Positions 1-5,454 of a DNA stretch of 9,567 nt are shown piece after piece. The position numbers and the translations under genes were made by a program. A model generated the notes under the pieces. The model was not told the origin of the DNA, made no database searches, and saw only the letters and a list, made by a program, of their open reading frames with translations. Within the stretch, counting starts at the first letter, position 1. Every line of letters starts with the position of its first letter. The stretch covers positions 1-9,567 of the forward strand of contig DAOWFF010000045.1 in the NCBI GenBank assembly GCA_030638105.1, read 5' to 3'. This DNA is from an archaeon (GTDB lineage: Archaea > Nanobdellota > Nanobdellia > Pacearchaeales > GW2011-AR1).

Positions 1-1
1 A

Positions 2-127
2 AAGAGGAGAAAAATTGCAAAAAGATTCATGGAAATGACTACAAAAATAGAAGACCTCTCAAATCAGATTTATCATTTACAGCAACGGCTTGAAGTTCTT
101 GAAGCAAAGAACAGAATAAATGGTTAG
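2..127 (+). CDS. 3' end of an upstream gene, coiled-coil tail (partial)
   Basis: The frame running in from the left edge stays open for 41 residues and stops at TAG 125-127. The tail is basic at first and then has a heptad-like pattern (IEDLSNQIYHLQQRLEVLEA), typical of a C-terminal coiled coil. The two other frames close earlier, at TGA codons near 46 and 91. The beginning of the protein lies outside the window, so no family can be assigned. The 45 bases between its stop and the next start hold the glutamyl-tRNA synthetase promoter. Confidence 0.55.
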   Translation, partial: KRRKIAKRFMEMTTKIEDLSNQIYHLQQRLEVLEAKNRING

Positions 128-140
128 ACATATTTTCAAT

Positions 141-150
141 AAATTTATTA
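141..150 (+). promoter_or_regulatory. TATA box of the glutamyl-tRNA synthetase gene
   Basis: The TTTATTA core (144-150) is centred about 26 nt before the ATG at 173. No Shine-Dalgarno sequence lies between them, so the transcript is probably leaderless. The same geometry recurs before seven other genes in this window. Confidence 0.5.
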
Positions 151-172
151 ATGCCGTTTTCTATTTAACTTT

Positions 173-1381
173 ATGAAAGATTTAGAATCAAAAATCTTGG
201 CGTATGCACTGAAAAATGCAGTAGCACATAACGGAAAGGCGGTGCAGGGTGCGGTTATTTCTGGTTTGTTTAATGACGGGTTGAAAAAAAGTGAAGTTGG
301 AAAATATATTAAAAAAATTTCTAAAATAATTCTAAATGTTAATTCTCTTTCAGTTGATGAGCAAAAAAAGGACTTTGAAAAATTGAAAACAGATGTTAGT
401 GAAAGAGAAGTTCGCGAGGGCTTGCAGGAATTACCGAATGTAAAAAAATCAGGTGTGATTATGCGGTTTGCCCCGAGCCCGTCAGGACCAATGCATATTG
501 GACACGCAATGACTGCTTGTTTATCTTTTCTTTATGTAAAAAAATACGGCGGGAAATTCTATGTAAGAATTGAGGACACAAATCCAGAAAATATTTACGA
601 GCCGTCCTATAAAATGCTCAAACAAGAATCAAAATGGCTTTTTGATGGAATTGCAGAATTTGTAATTCAGTCCGACAGAATGAAAATTTATTATAAGTAT
701 GCTAAAAATTTAATTAAAAAAAATGCGGTTTATGTTTGCACTTGCCCCTCTGAAAAATTCAAGGAATTTGTTTCTGCAAAAAAGAATTGTCCGTGCAGAA
801 AATTTAGTGCAAAAGAAAATTTAAAGAGATGGGAAAAAATGCTGGCTAAAAATGGTTTTAAAGACGGAGAAGCGGTTTTGAGATTTAAGTCATACGAAGG
901 AATGAAATATAAAAATCCCGCATTAAGGGATTTTCCGTTGGCGAGAATTAATACTCACGAACATCCGAGACAGAAAAAAAAATATCGCGTCTGGCCTTTG
1001 ATGAATCTTTCCGTTGCTGTGGACGACATTGAAATGAAAATGACTCATATTATTAGGGCAAAAGACCATATTGATAATGCTAAAAGACAGGAATTAATTT
1101 ACAAAATTTTGGAAAAGAAAATTCCTTGGACCGGTTTTTTGGGAAGATATAAATTTAAAGATATGGAATTGTCGGCGACAAAGATGAGACAGGAAATAGA
1201 ACAGGGAAAATATTCTGGATGGGACGATGAAAAATTGCCGACTCTTGCGTCATTAAAAAAACAGGGCTACAAGCCAAGCGGCTTTTGGAAATTTGCCGAA
1301 CAAGTTGGTTTGTCTGAAACAGATAAAGTTATGGACAAAAAAGAATATTTCAAGCTCTTGGATAGTTTCAATAGAGTGTAG
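173..1381 (+). CDS. gltX: Glutamyl-tRNA synthetase, archaeal type, lacking the C-terminal anticodon-binding domain
   Basis: Class I synthetase that attaches glutamate to tRNA in the cytoplasm. Residues 1-90 form the helical N-terminal domain seen in archaeal/eukaryotic-type GluRS. The Rossmann catalytic domain follows, with the HIGH motif at 108-111, the RIEDTNPE segment at 132-139, a CxC...CxC zinc-site pattern (C189, C191, C206, C208), and a KMSKS-equivalent LSATK around K337 followed by the GWDDEKLPTL block. Archaeal GluRS enzymes are usually about 550-570 residues. This one stops at 402, just at the 'FNR' point where the beta-barrel anticodon-binding domain normally begins. The DNA after the stop is a promoter region with no remnant of that domain, so this is a clean truncation rather than an obvious frameshift. 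In archaea this family is often non-discriminating and works with GatDE to make Gln-tRNA; which applies here cannot be read. The start fits the TATA box 26 nt upstream and the family N-terminus. Confidence 0.95.
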   Translation: MKDLESKILAYALKNAVAHNGKAVQGAVISGLFNDGLKKSEVGKYIKKISKIILNVNSLSVDEQKKDFEKLKTDVSEREVREGLQELPNVKKSGVIMRFAPSPSGPMHIGHAMTACLSFLYVKKYGGKFYVRIEDTNPENIYEPSYKMLKQESKWLFDGIAEFVIQSDRMKIYYKYAKNLIKKNAVYVCTCPSEKFKEFVSAKKNCPCRKFSAKENLKRWEKMLAKNGFKDGEAVLRFKSYEGMKYKNPALRDFPLARINTHEHPRQKKKYRVWPLMNLSVAVDDIEMKMTHIIRAKDHIDNAKRQELIYKILEKKIPWTGFLGRYKFKDMELSATKMRQEIEQGKYSGWDDEKLPTLASLKKQGYKPSGFWKFAEQVGLSETDKVMDKKEYFKLLDSFNRV

Positions 1382-1386
1382 AAACA

Positions 1387-1394
1387 TTTAAATA
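1387..1394 (+). promoter_or_regulatory. TATA box of the pilin-like gene
   Basis: TTTAAATA, preceded by a purine-rich GAAAC that could serve as a BRE. It predicts transcription start near 1415 and so a leader of about 90 nt containing the hairpin array and the Shine-Dalgarno site. Confidence 0.5.
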
Positions 1395-1420
1395 TTTGTT
1401 TTGTCAAATAATATTAAGAA

Positions 1421-1495
1421 TTAAATTTTCAAAAGAAAATTCAAAAAGTAAATCAAAAGATTTTCATGCTTAAATTTTCAAAAGAAAATTCAAAA
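1421..1495 (+). repeat. Perfect 26-bp direct repeat and array of three A4-loop hairpins before the pilin gene
   Basis: The 26-bp unit at 1421-1446 recurs exactly at 1470-1495. Each copy contains the inverted repeat AATTTTC-AAAA-GAAAATT (1424-1441 and 1473-1490). Between them lies a shorter one, AAATC-AAAA-GATTT (1450-1463). The three loop centres are 24 and 25 bp apart. The array lies between the TATA box and the ribosome binding site, so it could act as DNA operators or as RNA structure in the leader. The last hairpin ends two bases before the Shine-Dalgarno sequence. Confidence 0.75.
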
Positions 1496-1501
1496 GGAGG
1501 T
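1493..1501 (+). promoter_or_regulatory. Strong Shine-Dalgarno site of the pilin-like gene
   Basis: AAAGGAGGT is complementary to the archaeal 16S rRNA 3' end, with GGAGG ending 6 nt before the ATG at 1507. No other gene in this window has so strong or well placed a site, suggesting the pilin is translated by a different route and at a high level. Confidence 0.85.
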
Positions 1502-1506
1502 AAAAC

Positions 1507-1956
1507 ATGATTCAAAATAAAAAAGCTTTGTCCGGAGTTGTAACAACTTTGATAATAATACTTTTAGTAATTGTTGCTATCGGAATTATCTGGGCAGTTA
1601 TAAATCCATTTATTGGAGAAAGTGTAGAACAAATTGGAACAGGAACAAAATGTTTGGATGTTAGTGTAAAAGCAACGGCGTTAGTAAACACAGTAGACAC
1701 AAATTATGATGTTACTTTATCAAGGACAGGAACAGGAGATGAGATTGGAGGAGAAAAATTAGTTTTCTTTAATGCGTCTGGGGATTCAAGTAGTGTAATT
1801 GATTTTGGTTTGGCTTTAGATAGATTAGAAACAAAAACGCAATCCATACTAGAAGTAGGAATATCAAACGTTAACAAAATAGAACTAACAGTTTACTTTA
1901 CAGACGATTCAGGAAACGAACAACTTTGTCCGCAATCAAGCACATTTAATTTTTAA
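1507..1956 (+). CDS. Type IV pilin-like (archaellin/pilin family) secreted protein
   Basis: A 149-residue protein with a class III signal peptide. A short charged N-terminus (MIQNKK) is followed by ALSGVV and an uninterrupted hydrophobic helix to about residue 36. Prepilin-peptidase processing probably falls between K6 and A7, leaving the hydrophobic helix as the assembly core of a surface filament. The rest is a predicted beta-rich head domain with two cysteines, C49 and C141, well placed to join its ends by a disulfide, and one N-glycosylation sequon at N89. The N-terminus resembles the DUF1628-type archaeal pilins ('A-x-S-x-V'). No ATPase, platform protein or other pilin gene lies nearby, so it is an orphan structural subunit here; its exact role (adhesion pilus, minor pilin, pseudopilin) is unknown. 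The start is fixed by the Shine-Dalgarno site. It converges on the U32 gene, whose stop is one base away. Confidence 0.85.
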   Translation: MIQNKKALSGVVTTLIIILLVIVAIGIIWAVINPFIGESVEQIGTGTKCLDVSVKATALVNTVDTNYDVTLSRTGTGDEIGGEKLVFFNASGDSSSVIDFGLALDRLETKTQSILEVGISNVNKIELTVYFTDDSGNEQLCPQSSTFNF

Positions 1957-1957
1957 T

Positions 1958-3148
1958 TTATTTTCTAATTCTTTTTATTTTTTTAATAGTGTAGACCTCG
2001 TCGTTTTTTCTTACATTCAGAAGTTTTATTCCAACTTCGTCTGACTTTTTCCCTGCCTCAACTGATTTATTTTCTATTTCTATTCTCTGAACTTTTGAAT
2101 TTACCAAACCAGTTGTTTTCCCAATCACAATTATTTTATCTCCAACTTTTAAATCCGAGACAAGTTTAATTGTCGCAACTTTAATCTTTGGAAAATAATG
2201 AACAACTCTCCCGACGAAATGTTTTTTTTCTGAGGCAGAACTATGTTCTGTTTTTGAAAGGTCGTCTGAAGTCGGAGTCCCTAAATAAAAACCTGAAGAA
2301 AATTCTTTGTTGTATATTTTTTTCAATTCATTCAAATAATTTCTAATTTCTTTTTCTGAAAGTTCTTTTTCCAATGCTTTCTTATAAATTCTTATTACTA
2401 CTTCAACATATCTCGCGTCCCTGTTTCTCCCTTCTATCTTAAAAGATTTAATCCCAGCTTTTTTCATTTTTTCAATAAAAGGCAAAGTGCACAAATCCTT
2501 GGCTGAGAAAATTTTGTTGTTCTGAACTTTCAGTTCATTTTTGTTTTCATCCTTAACAAAATAACTTCTTCTGCACGGCTGTAAACATTTTCCTCGGTTT
2601 GCAGAACTATTAAAAAGAAACTGAGAAGTCAGACATCTGCCTGAAACAGCGATGCACATTGCCCCATGAGCAAAGCATTCAACATCAATTATTTTTGAAA
2701 TTTTTTTGATTTGTTTGAGATTTAATTCTCTCGCTAAAATTATTCTTTTTGCCCCGAGATTTTTGTAAAATTTTGCTGTCTCTGTATTTGAAACAGATGC
2801 TTGTGTTGAAATAAAAAAAGGAATTTGATATTTCTTGCAAAGTTTGATTACAGAAAAATCACAGCAAATTACAGCATCAACTTTGCATTTAATTTTTTTA
2901 ATTATTTTTTTAATTTTTTTTATTTCATCGTCATAAATAATTGTATTCAAAGTTAAATATTTTTTGATGCTTTGTGGCTCGCAAATTTTTTTAATTTTGT
3001 CCAAGTCCTTTATTGTAAAATTTTTTGCAGTTGCACGCATTGTAAAATCCTTCAATCCAAAATAAACTGCGTCTGCTCCTGCGTTGATTGCTGTGACAAG
3101 CATGGGAAAATTTCCGACTGGTGCAAGGAGTTCGTATTTTTTTCTCAT
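1958..3148 (-). CDS. U32 family (peptidase-like) Fe-S protein, probable RNA hydroxylation enzyme
   Basis: A 396-residue protein with the U32 signature: the N-terminal ELLAPVGNF and AGADAVYFG block of a TIM-barrel, then AHGAMCIAVSGRC and the following NRGKCLQPCR. Cysteines C165, C172, C188, C192 and C220 fit the conserved set that binds a [4Fe-4S] cluster in this family. The KIEGRNRDARYV segment near 237-248 is also typical, and the C-terminal part (from about 310) looks like the small beta-barrel domain. Although annotated as peptidases, studied relatives hydroxylate RNA or ubiquinone precursors (TrhP on tRNA uridine 34, RlhA on 23S rRNA, UbiU/V). With other translation genes around it, an RNA substrate is the likeliest, but this is inference. 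The ATG at 3148 is 25 nt from a TATA box, supporting this start. Its stop is one base from the pilin stop, tail to tail. Confidence 0.9.
   Translation of the reverse strand: MRKKYELLAPVGNFPMLVTAINAGADAVYFGLKDFTMRATAKNFTIKDLDKIKKICEPQSIKKYLTLNTIIYDDEIKKIKKIIKKIKCKVDAVICCDFSVIKLCKKYQIPFFISTQASVSNTETAKFYKNLGAKRIILARELNLKQIKKISKIIDVECFAHGAMCIAVSGRCLTSQFLFNSSANRGKCLQPCRRSYFVKDENKNELKVQNNKIFSAKDLCTLPFIEKMKKAGIKSFKIEGRNRDARYVEVVIRIYKKALEKELSEKEIRNYLNELKKIYNKEFSSGFYLGTPTSDDLSKTEHSSASEKKHFVGRVVHYFPKIKVATIKLVSDLKVGDKIIVIGKTTGLVNSKVQRIEIENKSVEAGKKSDEVGIKLLNVRKNDEVYTIKKIKRIRK
1963..1986 (+). terminator. T-rich tract, probable transcription terminator of the pilin-like gene
   Basis: A run dominated by T (TTTTCTAATTC followed by TTTTTATTTTTTT) begins 7 bases after the pilin stop, inside the 3' end of the convergent U32 gene. 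Archaeal RNA polymerase terminates at such U-tracts without a hairpin. The call rests on composition and position only. Confidence 0.4.
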
Positions 3149-3169
3149 AATTTTCTTAGAAGAGTTAAG

Positions 3170-3177
3170 TTTAAAAA
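3170..3177 (-). promoter_or_regulatory. TATA box of the U32 gene
   Basis: On the minus strand this reads TTTTTAAA, centred 25 nt before the ATG at 3148. There is no Shine-Dalgarno site in between, so the transcript is probably leaderless. Confidence 0.5.
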
Positions 3178-3201
3178 TCCTTTTTATTTAGAAATAATAT
3201 G

Positions 3202-3256
3202 ACAACTAAAGTTAGGAATTGTCGGCATCATTAGAATACTGAATTTTCCTAGTTGT
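3202..3256. repeat. Imperfect inverted repeat in the divergent intergenic region
   Basis: ACAACTA (3202-3208) pairs with TAGTTGT (3250-3256). Inside it, AGGAATT (3214-3220) is partly complementary to AATTTTCCT (3242-3250). It sits between the divergent promoters of the U32 gene and the rpoP cluster. It may be a regulatory site or chance in AT-rich DNA. The 3149-3302 stretch otherwise shows only these promoters. Confidence 0.35.
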
Positions 3257-3262
3257 GCAAAG

Positions 3263-3283
3263 ATTTTTAATTCTCTTTTAACT
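3263..3283 (+). promoter_or_regulatory. Candidate promoter of the rpoP cluster
   Basis: Two TATA-like elements are visible: ATTTTTAATT at 3263-3272 and CTTTTAAC at 3275-3282. The second is centred 24.5 nt before the ATG at 3303, the spacing used by other genes here. No TATA-like element lies at that distance before the rpoP start at 3397, so rpoP transcription must begin well upstream. Confidence 0.4.
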
Positions 3284-3302
3284 CAATTAAATACCAAAAC
3301 CT

Positions 3303-3386
3303 ATGGTTTTATGCGATTTCCGTCGGATTGCAAGAAAGAAATCGCTTTACAGGAACAGGAAGGGAAAATCCAAAAAAACCGATTAG
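3303..3386 (+). CDS. Possible 27-residue basic peptide gene upstream of rpoP
   Basis: A short ORF, MVLCDFRRIARKKSLYRNRK followed by GKSKKTD, ends at TAG 3384-3386, ten bases before the rpoP start. Eleven of its 27 residues are Lys or Arg, as in very small ribosomal proteins. Its ATG is at the leaderless distance from a weak TATA element, and rpoP itself has no promoter at that distance, so this stretch is transcribed as the beginning of the cluster. I do not recognise the family. A competing reading, ATG 3311 to TAA 3401-3403 (30 residues, overlapping the rpoP start), covers almost the same bases, and both cannot easily be real. It may also simply be a structured leader, since GCGATTTC (3313-3320) and GAAATCGC (3338-3345) can pair. 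Confidence 0.35.
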   Translation: MVLCDFRRIARKKSLYRNRKGKSKKTD

Positions 3387-3396
3387 GTTGTTTTGA

Positions 3397-3534
3397 ATGG
3401 TAACTTATAAATGCTTTAAATGTGAGAAAAAAATTAACAGCAGTATCTTGGAAAAGAGATTTGTCTGCCCTCATTGTGGGAGCAAGATTTTTTATAAACC
3501 CCGAACTAAAGTAAAAAAAATTAAAACCGACTAA
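3397..3534 (+). CDS. rpoP: DNA-directed RNA polymerase subunit P (Rpo12)
   Basis: A 45-residue zinc-ribbon subunit of archaeal RNA polymerase (Rpo12, counterpart of eukaryotic Rpb12), which helps hold the assembly platform of the enzyme together. The sequence MVTYKCFKCEK, then VCPHCGSKIFYKPR, shows the two CxxC knuckles (C6/C9 and C24/C27) that bind zinc and the family's G-S-K-I-x-Y-K ending. Length is normal for the family. The start is fixed by an in-frame TGA directly before the ATG (3394-3396). It lies 30 bases before prefoldin beta. Linkage of rpoP and prefoldin beta is common in archaea, where a ribosomal L37Ae gene often precedes them; no L37Ae gene is recognisable here. Confidence 0.93.
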   Translation: MVTYKCFKCEKKINSSILEKRFVCPHCGSKIFYKPRTKVKKIKTD

Positions 3535-3564
3535 TGACAAACCAAAAACGAAAAAATACAGGAG

Positions 3565-3879
3565 ATGCAGATTTTAGAACAGAATCTTCAGAATTTACTT
3601 CTTCAAAAACAGGCGTTCCAGATGGAGCTTTCTGAAACAGAGTCAGCGTTAAAAGAAATAGAAAAGTCCGGCGACGAGGTTTTCAAAATTATCGGGCAGT
3701 TGATGATTAAAACAGAGAAGGCAAAAATAAAAGAAGAACTTTCTAATAAAAAAAAGATTCTTGAGTTGAGAATAAAAACAATGGAAAAACAAGAAATGAA
3801 TTTTATGAAACAACTTGACATTTTAAGAGAGGATATTGTGGGGAAAGAAAAAAATCCTCAGAATAAGAATCTGAAATGA
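3565..3879 (+). CDS. pfdB: Prefoldin subunit beta
   Basis: A 104-residue subunit of the hexameric archaeal prefoldin (two alpha, four beta), the jellyfish-shaped chaperone that captures unfolded proteins and passes them to the thermosome. The layout is the family's: helix 1 (about 1-35), a short beta hairpin around VFKIIGQLMIK (44-54), and helix 2 from about 57 onward with LELRIKTMEKQEMNFMKQL. The start is uncertain. A GGAG motif sits directly against the ATG at 3565, too close to work as its Shine-Dalgarno site. The same frame is open upstream to the TGA at 3535-3537 and reads a plausible helical extension (KNEKIQE) but contains no ATG, GTG or TTG. Translation probably follows from rpoP by coupling or reinitiation. 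The stop overlaps a possible ATG of the next ORF as ATGA (3876-3879). Confidence 0.9.
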   Translation: MQILEQNLQNLLLQKQAFQMELSETESALKEIEKSGDEVFKIIGQLMIKTEKAKIKEELSNKKKILELRIKTMEKQEMNFMKQLDILREDIVGKEKNPQNKNLK

Positions 3880-3906
3880 AAACATATGTAAAAAAATTGC
3901 GAAATC

Positions 3907-3915
3907 TTTATAAAT
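3907..3915 (+). promoter_or_regulatory. TATA box of sepF inside the start of the longer ORF
   Basis: TTTATAAAT is centred 25 nt before the ATG at 3936. It lies within the first codons of the longer reading from 3876, supporting 3936 as a leaderless start of its own. Confidence 0.5.
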
Positions 3916-3935
3916 ATCCCCAAGTTAAAGTTTCT

Positions 3936-4331
3936 ATGGTTTTCAATAAAATAAAAAAAGCTTTTTCAGGTTCTGTTGGTGGAGAAGTTGATGACGACGA
4001 ATATTTGGAAATTGATTTGGAAAAAGAAGAGAAAGAAAACAAAGTTCTTGTAAAACTTTTTGTGCTTAAACATTATGAAGATGTTAGCGAGATTCTTACT
4101 GCGTTGCGGGAGGGCTACACTATTGCTATTATTGATATAAAAATTTTGAGGCAGAAAGATCCTATTGAGTTGAAGAGGGCTGTTTCAAAGATCAAAAAAA
4201 CAGCTGATGCTCTTGAAGGAAATATCGCTGGGTTTGGGGAAAACACAGTTATTGTAACTCCTGCTTTTGCTCAGATTCACAAAGCAACAGCAAAGCCAAA
4301 ACAAGAAAATCCAAAAAGCAGATGGGATTAA
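3936..4331 (+). CDS. sepF: Archaeal SepF cell-division protein (FtsZ membrane anchor)
   Basis: A 131-residue protein that in archaea anchors FtsZ to the membrane at the division site. The N-terminal MVFNKIKKAFSG is the short amphipathic membrane-targeting helix, followed by an acidic linker (17-37). The SepF core (about 38-115) then has FVLKHYEDVSEILTALREG, a strand TIAIIDI, the IELKRAVSKIKKT helix and the conserved closing block IAGFGENTVIVTPAF (97-111). The frame is open further up to an ATG at 3876, which overlaps the prefoldin stop as ATGA and would add 20 residues. I prefer 3936 because the membrane-targeting helix then sits at the N-terminus as in relatives and a TATA box lies 25 nt before it. 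Both starts could be used. It follows prefoldin beta directly but is functionally separate from it. Confidence 0.9.
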   Translation: MVFNKIKKAFSGSVGGEVDDDEYLEIDLEKEEKENKVLVKLFVLKHYEDVSEILTALREGYTIAIIDIKILRQKDPIELKRAVSKIKKTADALEGNIAGFGENTVIVTPAFAQIHKATAKPKQENPKSRWD

Positions 4332-4348
4332 AAATTCTTAAGCAAAGA

Positions 4349-4356
4349 TTTAAAAT
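4349..4356 (+). promoter_or_regulatory. TATA box of the Dph2-like gene
   Basis: TTTAAAAT is centred 25.5 nt before the ATG at 4378, with CAAAG just ahead as a possible BRE. No Shine-Dalgarno site is present, so the transcript is probably leaderless. Confidence 0.55.
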
Positions 4357-4377
4357 ATTATTCTTATTTATTAATTT

Positions 4378-4992
4378 ATGAAAACACTTTTTATCCCAGC
4401 AAAAATAAAATCAAAAGTAAATGAGAAAAAAATTTCTTTGATTTCAAACAAACTTCCGAAAAATATTGTTGTTGCTTATTCTGTTCAGTATGAAAATCAG
4501 GCAAAGAAAATAAAAAACATTCTCTCCGAAAATCATAAAATAATTCAGTTTGTTCAGGTTTTAGGGTGTTCTAAAATAAATTTTCCAAAGAATACCGACG
4601 CTGTTTTATTGGTAAGTTCTGGAAAATTTCATGGAATTTCTTTGGCTGTTGAAACAGGTCTTCCTATTTATATAGTAGAAGAAAACTCATTAAAGGAAAT
4701 TTCAAAAAAAGAAATTGAAAATTTGAAAAAAAGAAAAAAGGGTGCTTATTTGAAATTTCTTCATGCAGACAGAATTGGGATTTTGGTTTCCACAAAGCCA
4801 GGTCAAGAAAATCTGAAAAACGCGATTGAATTTAAGAAAAATTTGAAAAATAAAAAGTCCTACTTATTTGTTGGAAATAATATTAATACATCTGAATTTG
4901 AAAATTTTGGACTTGATTGCTGGGTGAACACTGCGTGTCCGAGATTAGATATGGCAAGTAATGAAATAATTAATTTGGGAAATTGTAATTAA
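4378..4992 (+). CDS. Dph2-like diphthamide synthase, lacking domain 1
   Basis: Dph2 transfers a 3-amino-3-carboxypropyl group from S-adenosylmethionine to a histidine of elongation factor 2, the first step of diphthamide synthesis, using a radical chemistry dependent on a [4Fe-4S] cluster. Archaeal Dph2 is normally about 340 residues with three similar domains, each supplying one cluster cysteine. This 204-residue protein matches only domains 2 and 3: QVLGC at 60-64 (second cysteine, C64), the SSGKFHGISLAVETG block, and VNTACPRLDM at 183-192 (third cysteine, C187). Domain 1 with the first cysteine is absent, and the usual C-terminal extension is short. A TATA box at the leaderless distance shows the gene really starts here, so it is not a broken 5' end within this window. 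Either a separate gene supplies domain 1, the protein pairs with another Dph subunit, or its function has changed. The stop overlaps the convergent membrane-protein gene by four bases. Confidence 0.82.
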   Translation: MKTLFIPAKIKSKVNEKKISLISNKLPKNIVVAYSVQYENQAKKIKNILSENHKIIQFVQVLGCSKINFPKNTDAVLLVSSGKFHGISLAVETGLPIYIVEENSLKEISKKEIENLKKRKKGAYLKFLHADRIGILVSTKPGQENLKNAIEFKKNLKNKKSYLFVGNNINTSEFENFGLDCWVNTACPRLDMASNEIINLGNCN

Positions 4993-5381
4993 ACCTTTGC
5001 GATTGAGAAAACGGTTTTCAGGGCCACTATTATTGTTGCGGGGACAAACAAAACCAAAAGTGCTGCGAAAGTTGAAGAGACAGTGTCGCCAACGCCGATT
5101 CCGATTAAAGAACCAGTTACACTTTCCATTCCGAATTTACTTACCACGACGAGTATCGCTCCTGCAATTAAAAATGTCTGAGAGTCCTTTCCAGTTGTTT
5201 TGATTGAAAATCCGACGACTAATCCAAGAATAATTAAAATTGCGTAAATCTGTGCGCTGTAGGCCATTATTTTTTCAAGCGAGAAAAAAGACGACGCGCT
5301 CGTCCCAATAATCACTGCAAGAACTACACCAATTAAAAACGCCCATGCCCCAAAAGAATTTTCCTTGTCTGTTATTGCCAT
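4989..5381 (-). CDS. Small four-helix membrane protein, unknown function
   Basis: A 130-residue hydrophobic protein with predicted membrane helices at about 12-27, 42-59, 68-82 and 102-124, short loops and few charged residues apart from the N-terminus (MAITDKENSF) and the 60-67 loop. Glycine and small residues are frequent in the third and fourth helices (GSLIGIGVGDT before the last), suggesting tight packing or oligomerisation. I do not recognise a family. An ATG five codons upstream (5396) is possible, but the TATA box at 5401-5412 is centred 25.5 nt before the ATG at 5381, which fits a leaderless start there. The 3' end overlaps the Dph2-like gene tail to tail by four bases. Confidence 0.75.
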   Translation of the reverse strand: MAITDKENSFGAWAFLIGVVLAVIIGTSASSFFSLEKIMAYSAQIYAILIILGLVVGFSIKTTGKDSQTFLIAGAILVVVSKFGMESVTGSLIGIGVGDTVSSTFAALLVLFVPATIIVALKTVFSIAKV

Positions 5382-5400
5382 ACAAATACATAGCATTTTG

Positions 5401-5412
5401 AAATATATAAAT
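5401..5412 (-). promoter_or_regulatory. TATA box of the four-helix membrane protein gene
   Basis: On the minus strand this reads ATTTATATATTT. It is centred about 25 nt before the ATG at 5381 and only about 10 nt before the alternative ATG at 5396, which decides the start in favour of 5381. Confidence 0.6.
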
Positions 5413-5454
5413 GTTTTGAAGTTGAAAAATAAAATAGTTATTTGGATAATTACC

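Noticed and set aside
1379..1381. A frameshift as the explanation for the short glutamyl-tRNA synthetase.
   Set aside because: None of the three frames after 1381 continues with the anticodon-binding domain. The following DNA has a TATA box and the pilin leader, so the truncation looks genuine.
3313..3345. 8-bp inverted repeat GCGATTTC...GAAATCGC before rpoP as a riboswitch or small RNA.
   Set aside because: A single stem with a 17-nt loop and no recognisable conserved motif is not enough to call an RNA element. Mentioned only as a possible leader structure.
3311..3403. A 30-residue plus-strand ORF overlapping the rpoP start (ATGGTAA overlap).
   Set aside because: It competes with the 3303 ORF, which lies at a better distance from a TATA-like element and has a more protein-like basic composition. 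Kept only as an alternative.
3301..3540. 79-residue minus-strand ORF opposite rpoP.
   Set aside because: It is the antisense shadow of the rpoP zinc ribbon and its leader, with no promoter or family signal.
3534..3638. ATG overlapping the rpoP stop (TAATGA) opening a short frame toward prefoldin beta.
   Set aside because: It is out of frame with prefoldin, closes after about 33 codons and reads as a shadow of the prefoldin gene.
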